Below are positions 58,921 through 64,000 of a stretch of 64,000 bases of DNA, one piece after another (the stretch's first letter is position 1; each line of letters begins with the position of its first letter). The notes below the pieces were generated by a model. It had not been told where the DNA came from. It ran no database searches and was given only the letters and a program-made list of their open reading frames with translations. This stretch comes from Candidatus Fermentibacteraceae bacterium (GTDB lineage Bacteria; Fermentibacterota; Fermentibacteria; Fermentibacterales; JCC-6), in NCBI GenBank assembly GCA_027067855.1, contig JAMOUX010000026.1, positions 80,473-144,472 on the forward strand, read 5' to 3'. The position numbers and the translations under genes were made by a program.

Positions 58921-59967
58921 CTAGAAAGTTCTGACGGAACTCGCCTTGAACGACACCCAGACCTCGCGTCCCGGTTCCAGCGCCAGTTCCTTCGTCGCGG
59001 CTTCCGTCAATGAAGATACGAACAGTACCCCGGCGCAGTCCACTTCCAGGTTCATGAGCGAACCGTTCCCGGTGATGGAAACCACCCTTCCGGGGAAGCG
59101 GTTCCTTTCGCTGGTGGAATTCTTGTTCAGGGAGATCGTCACGGATTCCTTCGGGACGGCCAGGTAACCACTGCCTTCCCTGTCGCCGGGATGGTGAATG
59201 TAAAGTGTGTTCACCATGGCCTTTCCTCCCGAGAACTTCGCCTTGAAAACGTTTCCTAAACCTACGAAGGCGGCGGTGAAGGGGGATTCCGGTTTTCTGA
59301 ACAGATCGTCGATGGCTCCGGCCTGTTCCACGCGGCCGTCCTTCATCACCGCTCCATGCGTTCCAAGAGACAGCGCCTCGGTAAAATCATGGGTCGCCAT
59401 GACGAAGATCGCTCCCCATTTCCGGTGGAGCCCGGAAATTTCCCGCACCAGCTCCTTGCGGAGCTCCGGGTCCGCCGACGTGGTCGGTTCATCCAGCAAC
59501 AGGATCCGCGGTTTCAGTACCAATGCCCTGGCCAGGGCGGTTCTCTGGATTTCACCACCCGAGAGGGTGGATACGTTTCTAAGGGAGAGGTGCGACAGGT
59601 TCAAGGTGTCGAGGATTTCATCCGTTCTTCTCCCGGCTTCACGAGTCTTCACGCCTCTGAGTTTCAGACCCCATTCGATATTGGATCGGACCGTTCCTCC
59701 GAAAAGGACCGGGTTCTGGAAGAGAGTCACCACGTCGCGTCTTACCCGCATCCCGGATCTTTTCCCGGGAGATGCGGGGACTCCGTCGAGAAGCACGCGT
59801 CCCCGGGCCGGACGGTCAATGAGGCCCGCAATGCGTAACAATGTGGTTTTGCCGCATCCCGTGGGTCCCATGAGGATGAAGAAGGAACCCGGTTTCATCT
59901 CCAGGTTTACCCCGCGGATGATACGGACCCCGTTTTTCACCTGCTCGATGTCTTCAAGGCGCAGCAT
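58921..59967 (-). CDS. tupC: Tungstate ABC transporter ATP-binding protein
   Basis: 348 aa. NBD to about 225: Walker A GPTGCGKTT, signature LSGGEIQR, Walker B ILLLDEPTTSADP, switch THD. The C-terminal 60 residues are a TOBE domain that may bind the oxyanion and regulate transport. The start at 59967 (AAAGGAATCG upstream) overlaps the permease stop by one base; the frame is open further upstream but that part covers tupB. Confidence 0.9.
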   Translation of the reverse strand: MLRLEDIEQVKNGVRIIRGVNLEMKPGSFFILMGPTGCGKTTLLRIAGLIDRPARGRVLLDGVPASPGKRSGMRVRRDVVTLFQNPVLFGGTVRSNIEWGLKLRGVKTREAGRRTDEILDTLNLSHLSLRNVSTLSGGEIQRTALARALVLKPRILLLDEPTTSADPELRKELVREISGLHRKWGAIFVMATHDFTEALSLGTHGAVMKDGRVEQAGAIDDLFRKPESPFTAAFVGLGNVFKAKFSGGKAMVNTLYIHHPGDREGSGYLAVPKESVTISLNKNSTSERNRFPGRVVSITGNGSLMNLEVDCAGVLFVSSLTEAATKELALEPGREVWVSFKASSVRTF

Positions 59968-60662
59968 CAACGATTCCTTTCCGGGTCGAGGAAAGTAAGG
60001 GTGACGTTGACCGAGAGGGCCAGGAGGAGGAGGACCATGCCCAGGGCAATGGAACGGGCGACCTCGCCTTTTCCCACCGCGAGCACTATGGACGTGGTGA
60101 GGGTTCTGGTGTATCCCGCGATGTTTCCTCCGACCATTACGGCTATCCCGACCTCCGAGACTGCTCTTCCGAACGCGACCAGTACGGTGGTGAGAAGTAC
60201 CTGTCTCTTTTCCGAAAGAACCTTGAGTACGGCGGTCCATCTTCCCGCTCCCAGGGAAAGGGCGGTCTCGGCCAGTTCATGACCCCCGGTACGAAGGGCG
60301 GAGAAAGTGAGTCCCGTTATTATGGGAGCCACCAGGATAGCTTCACCGATCGCGATGGCCGCCGGCGTGAAGAGCAGCCCCAGGTTTCCCAGGGGCCCTG
60401 TCCTGGAAACGGCGAGAAAAACCAGCATTCCCACGAGCACGGTGGGTATTCCATACAGGGTACGCACCACTTCCGTTACCAATTTCTTTCCGGGGAAGGA
60501 AGAAAAATACAGGAACGCTCCCGCCGGAATGAAGAACAACGATGAAAGAGCCGTGGCCGTGGCCGAAATCAACAGGGTCCGCAAAGTGGTGGCGTAGAGC
60601 ACCGGATCCCCCGAAGTGATCATTTTCAGAGCAAGGCGAGCCGCCTCCGCCAGATCTTTCAA
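59967..60662 (-). CDS. tupB: Tungstate ABC transporter permease
   Basis: 231 aa with five to six membrane segments and the EAA-type coupling loop ETALSLGAGRWTAVLKV; typical TupB pattern RTLYGIPTVLVGMLVFL and GRAVSEVGIAVMVGGNIAGYTR. TTG start at 60662 overlapping the tupA stop as TTGA. Confidence 0.92.
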   Translation of the reverse strand: MKDLAEAARLALKMITSGDPVLYATTLRTLLISATATALSSLFFIPAGAFLYFSSFPGKKLVTEVVRTLYGIPTVLVGMLVFLAVSRTGPLGNLGLLFTPAAIAIGEAILVAPIITGLTFSALRTGGHELAETALSLGAGRWTAVLKVLSEKRQVLLTTVLVAFGRAVSEVGIAVMVGGNIAGYTRTLTTSIVLAVGKGEVARSIALGMVLLLLALSVNVTLTFLDPERNR

Positions 60663-61531
60663 GGCTGATCGGGCTCCTCTCCCCCGCAGGGGTGGAACAA
60701 CGATGTTCCGTATTCGTCCACGCCGTATCGACCCAGGAGTTCCTGGCCCTCGTCCGACAGCAGGAATTCCACCAGGGCTTCCGCTCCATCCATATTGTCG
60801 GTGCCGCTCACTATTATGGCCGAGTAAACGTTGAGCAGCGCATTGCCGCTGTCCACCAGGGGAACCAGATCCAGATCGTTTCCGTAAGAAAGGAATGTGC
60901 CTACATCTGAAAGGGTATAAGCTCTCATCTGGTCCGCCATTACCAGGGTGGGCCCCATGCCGTTTCCCCCTTCCACGTACCAGTCGCCCGAGGTTCTGAC
61001 GTCATCGTAGTCGAGACCCGCGGAGATCCATATGGATTTTTCCCGGGAATGGGTTCCCGAATCGTCTCCCCTGGAAACAAAGACGGGACCGGCCATGCCG
61101 TGCAGCCTGGTGAAGGCTTCTTCGGGAGACAATCCTCCGATTCCGGCGGGGTCGTCGGGAGGACCGACTATCAGGAAGTGATTGTATGCGAAGGGTATTC
61201 TTTCAAGGCCGAGTCCTCTTTCCACGAAGGTTTCCTCCCGGGACCTGTCGTGGATCGTCAGTACGTCCACGTCTCCCCTTTCACCCCATTCCAGGGCCTT
61301 GCCGGTGCCGGCGTAAAGGACGTCGAGTTCCATACCGTATTTTTCTTCGAACAATGGTTCCAGGACGTTCCATAGACCGGTGTCGTAAAGGCTGGTGGTG
61401 GTGGCCACCCGTAGCCTGGCATCGACGGATTCCGTCTGGGCGACGGTGTTTTTTTCGATGTTTTCGCCGGGGCCGGGAGCACAGGAAGAAAGAGTCAGGA
61501 TGCCGATCACGATGGTTGCATAGCGTACCAT
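60659..61531 (-). CDS. tupA: Tungstate-binding lipoprotein
   Basis: 290 aa. Lipoprotein signal with lipobox-like LTLSSC (Cys17), then a periplasmic binding fold. RVATTTSLYDTGLW carries the TTTS oxyanion motif of TupA, followed by VLYAGTGKALEWGERGDVDVL and SRGDDSGTHSREKSIW. High-affinity WO4 or MoO4 uptake; TupA type favours tungstate. ATG at 61531 has GGAGG 7 bases ahead. First gene of tupABC. Confidence 0.93.
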   Translation of the reverse strand: MVRYATIVIGILTLSSCAPGPGENIEKNTVAQTESVDARLRVATTTSLYDTGLWNVLEPLFEEKYGMELDVLYAGTGKALEWGERGDVDVLTIHDRSREETFVERGLGLERIPFAYNHFLIVGPPDDPAGIGGLSPEEAFTRLHGMAGPVFVSRGDDSGTHSREKSIWISAGLDYDDVRTSGDWYVEGGNGMGPTLVMADQMRAYTLSDVGTFLSYGNDLDLVPLVDSGNALLNVYSAIIVSGTDNMDGAEALVEFLLSDEGQELLGRYGVDEYGTSLFHPCGGEEPDQP

Positions 61532-61562
61532 GGAGCACCTCCGGGTTTGATTTGAATTACGA

Positions 61563-61591
61563 AATATATCCGATATGTCTATCGGACACAA
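61563..61591 (-). promoter_or_regulatory. tupA promoter with dyad filling the spacer
   Basis: On minus, TTGTGT (61586-61591) and TATATT (61563-61568), spacing 17. The spacer is almost exactly an inverted repeat, TCCGATA-N4-TATCGGA (61569-61586), the expected place for a tungstate/molybdate-responsive repressor. It differs from the classic ModE box. Confidence 0.6.
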
Positions 61592-61621
61592 CCAACCTGA
61601 AGGCGGATATCCGGGGAATTT

Positions 61622-62233
61622 TCAGCGGGAATTCTCCAGTAGATGTTCGATTACTTCGTTGGCGATCATAGCCGCCACCAGGGCGATCCTCGAAGAAAGG
61701 GTTCCCTGGGAGGGGTCGCTCGTCTGGTCGCCCACGATGGTGAGGCCGGCCCTCCGATCCACCCGGATGGCATCCGTGTTCCCGTGGCCGGACACCCCGG
61801 AGCAGGAGAACACGTGTACACCGGGCATGTTCCTCATCCAGGTTTCGATGACGGCCACCTTGGTTTCCCCGGCGTCGACCGCCTCGATGAGAACGTCGCA
61901 TCCGGCGAAAGGTTCGCATGCGTTCTCCGGGGTCAGCCTTGCCTCCACGGCATGGAAATGCAACGCGGGGTTTATCCTGGCGAGGTTGGCCCGGAGAGCC
62001 GGAACCTTGGACCGTCCCACCTGGTCGAGAAAATAGAATTGCCTGTTGAGATTGGAGATTTCGACGATGTCGAAATCAGCTACCACGAGCCCTCCCATGC
62101 CGGCCCTGGTCAGGAGGACGGCCACGTTGGAGCCTATGCCTCCGGCTCCCGCTATTCCCACGGTGCATGCCTCGAGTACGGCGGTAAGGCCGGGGGGATT
62201 GCAGGCGAACAAGTCTCCGGGAATCGGTTCCAT
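61622..62233 (-). CDS. ThiF/MoeB-like E1 adenylyltransferase
   Basis: 203 aa, short E1-like enzyme. Nucleotide-binding AGAGGIGSNVAVLLTRAGMG (about 30-49), DFDIVEISNLNRQFYF with catalytic Asp and Arg, and DVLIEAVDAGETK. It lacks the CxxC zinc pairs and C-terminal rhodanese of full MoeB, and resembles the ThiF-like enzymes of the ThiS/MoaD pathway in anaerobes. Activates a sulfur-carrier protein, plausible for molybdopterin supply to the adjacent tungsten enzyme. ATG at 62233, no clear ribosome site. Confidence 0.82.
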   Translation of the reverse strand: MEPIPGDLFACNPPGLTAVLEACTVGIAGAGGIGSNVAVLLTRAGMGGLVVADFDIVEISNLNRQFYFLDQVGRSKVPALRANLARINPALHFHAVEARLTPENACEPFAGCDVLIEAVDAGETKVAVIETWMRNMPGVHVFSCSGVSGHGNTDAIRVDRRAGLTIVGDQTSDPSQGTLSSRIALVAAMIANEVIEHLLENSR

Positions 62234-62282
62234 GAGCAAACACTAAGAAACATCACGTATCCACGCCAGGGGCACGGCAGGC

Positions 62283-62311
62283 TTGATTCGCCCAATAGGA
62301 GGTTTTAGTAT
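62283..62311 (+). promoter_or_regulatory. Promoter of the AOR-nuoEF genes
   Basis: TTGATT (62283-62288) and TAGTAT (62306-62311), spacing 17, about 50 bp before the start; the same -10 hexamer serves tRNA-Arg. Confidence 0.55.
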
Positions 62312-62367
62312 TCTTGGGAATCAATGGATATGTTCCGTTCCGAAAAAAACCAGCAGAGGAGATTTTC

Positions 62368-63180
62368 ATGGCGCAAGAAATCACCGCCGAAGACGTCCTG
62401 TTCAGCCAGGAGGTCAGGTACACGCTGGAGTACGATCCCAAACCGGCGATCCGCGGGTACACGGGAGAAATATTGCGCGTGGATCTTACGAAGGAATCGG
62501 CGTCCATCCTGCCGGTCACCGACAAGATGAAGGAAGTGTTCACCGGTGGTAAGGGTTTCGACCTCTGGCTGTTGTGGAACGAGGTCACTCCGGATACGAA
62601 GTGGGACAGCCCGGAGAACGCGATCTGCATTGCATCGGGACCCCTGGGCGGCACCACTTCCTTCGCCGGTTCCGGTAAATCCATAGTCACCACCATTTCT
62701 CCCACGACCGGGTCGGTGGTGGATTCCAACGTCGGCGGGCATTTCGGTCCCCTCCTTAAATTTTCCGGTTTCGATGCGATGGTCATCAGGGGCAAGGCCC
62801 GCGAGGAGACGGTGATTTTCATAGACGGAATGTCCGGTAAGGTCAACATCATGACTTCGCCCGATCTGCCCGTGGATTCTCATCTGGCCGCCGAGATCCT
62901 GGCCGATATGTATTCCGATGACGATGACGACAAGAGGCACGTATCCACCGTCTCAGCGGGGTCGGGGGCGGATCACGCCTGGATAGGCTGCCTCAATTTT
63001 TCCTGGTGGGACTGGCGCAGGCGCACCATGCGGTTGAAACAGGCCGGCAGGGGAGGTACCGGAACCGTTTTCCGCAACAAGCAACTGAAGGCGCTGGTGG
63101 TTAAGGCACCGCGTACCAGGCCGGTATGGAAGATGAAGACCTCCTCCACGGGTATTGAAGGAGGTGTCTCCGGTGATTGA
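62368..63180 (+). CDS. Aldehyde:ferredoxin oxidoreductase N-terminal domain as a separate protein
   Basis: 270 aa. After a 45-residue lead (ITAEDVLFSQEVRYTLEYD) comes the AOR N-terminal domain that binds the tungstopterin: GYTGEILRVDLTKES, GGKGFDLWLLWNEV, ASGPLGGTTSFAGSGK, VDSNVGGHFGPLLKFSGFDA and QAGRGGTGTVFRNKQLKALVV. Family proteins are about 600 aa; here the chain stops just past the domain end with no frameshift sign, because the next gene begins 8 bases before its stop. So the catalytic/Fe-S half must be elsewhere, perhaps beyond the window. GAGGAGATTTTC before the ATG. Confidence 0.85.
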   Translation: MAQEITAEDVLFSQEVRYTLEYDPKPAIRGYTGEILRVDLTKESASILPVTDKMKEVFTGGKGFDLWLLWNEVTPDTKWDSPENAICIASGPLGGTTSFAGSGKSIVTTISPTTGSVVDSNVGGHFGPLLKFSGFDAMVIRGKAREETVIFIDGMSGKVNIMTSPDLPVDSHLAAEILADMYSDDDDDKRHVSTVSAGSGADHAWIGCLNFSWWDWRRRTMRLKQAGRGGTGTVFRNKQLKALVVKAPRTRPVWKMKTSSTGIEGGVSGD

Positions 63181-63637
63181 TATCGAAAAGGTGGACGAGA
63201 TTATCGACAAGTGGGGCTGCGATCCCGACTTCGTCATAGAAATGTTTCAGGACGTCCAGGATCATTTCAGGTACATTCCCAGGAAAGCTTTGGAAAGAAT
63301 TGCGGACAGGACGGGCAAACCCAGGGGAAAACTCTTTCATATCGTCACCTTTTACAAGGCCTTCAGCCTGGAACCCAGGGGCGAGAAGGAGATCCAGGTC
63401 TGCATGGGAACGGCCTGCTACGTCAGGGGAGCCCCGGACGTGCTTGCGGCCATGGAGAGGGAGTTGGGAATCAAAAGCGGGAAGACCACCGCGGATGGTA
63501 AGTTTACCCTTTCGGAAGTGAGGTGCCTGGGTGCTTGCGGAATGGCTCCGGTGGTAACGGTGGACGGTCGGGTCTATGGAAGGGTCGGATCGTCCGACAT
63601 ACCGGGAATCATCAGGGAGATGAGGAGGCCGCAATGA
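63173..63637 (+). CDS. nuoE: NuoE-like [2Fe-2S] subunit
   Basis: 154 aa thioredoxin-like ferredoxin (24-kDa subunit of complex I and of bifurcating hydrogenases). Cluster cysteines as C-X4-C in QVCMGTACYVRG and C-X3-C in RCLGACGMAPV. N-terminal helical bundle present. GTG start at 63173, eight bases after AAGGAGG, overlapping the AOR-domain gene by 8 bp; overlaps the NuoF gene by ATGA. Would pass electrons between NuoF flavin and partner Fe-S proteins. Confidence 0.92.
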   Translation: MIDIEKVDEIIDKWGCDPDFVIEMFQDVQDHFRYIPRKALERIADRTGKPRGKLFHIVTFYKAFSLEPRGEKEIQVCMGTACYVRGAPDVLAAMERELGIKSGKTTADGKFTLSEVRCLGACGMAPVVTVDGRVYGRVGSSDIPGIIREMRRPQ

Positions 63638-64000
63638 CCATAGATGAACTCAGGGACATCCGTAAGAGGGCCCTCGAGAGTTACGGGCGATATGAGGCGG
63701 CCCTCATGGTATGTACCGGAACCGCGTGCGTGGCCAACAGGGCCTTCAGTCTGGTGGATGCCTTCAGGGACGAGTTGAAGAAAAGGAATCTGGTCGACCG
63801 GTTCCTCGTGGTTCCCACCGGATGCAACGGTTTCTGCGCCCAGGGTCCCGTGGTCGTGGTACAGCCCGAGGGAATCTTTTACGCGAAGGTGTCCGGGGCC
63901 GATGCGGAAGAGATAGTTGAGAAACACCTGCTGGGCGGGGAACCCGTGCAGAGGCTTCATTACAGGGTGAACGGCGTTCCCGTTCCCCTCATGAAGGACA
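63634..64000 (+). CDS. nuoF: NuoF-like NADH-binding flavoprotein subunit (5' part)
   Basis: At least 122 aa, running off the window end. What is present is the N-terminal thioredoxin-like [2Fe-2S] domain found in HndC/HydB-type NuoF proteins: CTGTACVANRA (C-X4-C) and PTGCNGFCAQGP (C-X3-C), followed by the link LHYRVNGVPVPLMKD. The flavin and NADH sites would come next. GGAGGCCGCA before the ATG. Coupled to nuoE and the AOR domain, suggesting a NAD-linked or electron-bifurcating aldehyde oxidoreductase. Confidence 0.88.
   Translation, partial: MTIDELRDIRKRALESYGRYEAALMVCTGTACVANRAFSLVDAFRDELKKRNLVDRFLVVPTGCNGFCAQGPVVVVQPEGIFYAKVSGADAEEIVEKHLLGGEPVQRLHYRVNGVPVPLMKD

Noticed and set aside
62368-63180. 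Frameshift as the cause of the short AOR gene
   Set aside because: The end falls at the domain boundary, and nuoE begins within the last codons with its own ribosome site; there is no AOR C-terminal coding in any frame before 64000.
1-64000. CRISPR arrays, insertion sequences, rRNA genes, replication origin
   Set aside because: No regularly spaced repeats, transposase motifs, rRNA segments or DnaA-box clusters were found on reading both strands.

Overview
The window reads as a chromosomal segment of an anaerobic, diderm bacterium, probably from the FCB group (the Fermentibacterota/Krumholzibacteriota/Latescibacterota type of candidate phylum). The evidence is an outer membrane (an LpxL-like acyltransferase and several beta-barrel proteins, two of them ending in Phe), a papain-family protease with a FlgD/type-9-like C-terminal sorting domain, a SecD-SecF fusion, and strongly anaerobic metabolism: an ORP-type MinD/NifX operon, a tungstate transporter beside an aldehyde:ferredoxin oxidoreductase, and many ferredoxins. 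The taxonomic placement is inference. Genes are densely packed, with ATGA/GTGA/TTGA stop-start overlaps, clear AGGAGG-type ribosome sites, and frequent TTG and GTG starts. I see no rRNA, CRISPR array, insertion sequence or prophage.

Layout. 0-6.8 kb: suhB-like phosphatase, an LPS-type acyltransferase, an autoregulated Rrf2-nifU-nifS Fe-S assembly operon, and small envelope proteins. 6.9-12.5 kb: secDF, a secreted protein, a degenerate two-gene ABC system, tRNA-Arg(ACG). 12.5-19 kb (minus strand): a HEAT-like repeat protein, then a seven-gene ORP-like operon (PadR regulator, DUF5320 protein, two NifX-family proteins, a tiny zinc ribbon that appears to start at ATT, two ferredoxin-MinD ATPases) behind a promoter with a dyad operator. 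19.2-32.7 kb: PAS-rich hybrid histidine kinase, phosphomannomutase, secreted C1A protease, tldD-tldE, an Hsp20 gene with a sigma-54-like promoter and a duplicated translation start, pepP, tadA, prs. 32.8-38.2 kb: a methylmalonyl-CoA operon (B12-binding subunit, MeaB, epimerase, and a sodium-pumping biotin decarboxylase of four subunits). 38.2-40.7 kb: sugar epimerase, rRNA/tRNA methyltransferase, tRNA-Ser(CGA).

40.9-47 kb is the most unusual part: four consecutive genes for exported or lipid-anchored ferredoxins (about ten predicted [4Fe-4S] clusters in total, two proteins carrying the ferredoxin inside an FN3-like fold), then a Phe-terminated beta-barrel, a DsbD/TauE-like membrane protein, and, convergent, a NapH-like membrane iron-sulfur protein with calcium-loop-like repeats. 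I propose that this is an envelope electron-transfer system built from ferredoxins instead of multihaem cytochromes.

47.5-58 kb: tRNA-Asp(GTC), FadL-like porin, formate-tetrahydrofolate ligase, and a surface-polysaccharide block (gmd, one GT2, two GT4 glycosyltransferases, a possible papain-fold enzyme), then a PGPGW membrane protein and an M42 aminopeptidase. 58.3-64 kb: a tungsten module (tupABC with a dyad in the promoter spacer, a small cysteine-rich protein, a ThiF/MoeB-like adenylyltransferase) divergent from an AOR N-terminal-domain gene followed by nuoE and nuoF, the last running off the window. Together the genes suggest fermentation of aldehydes/acids and amino acids, with ferredoxin/NAD coupling and sodium-motive decarboxylation.
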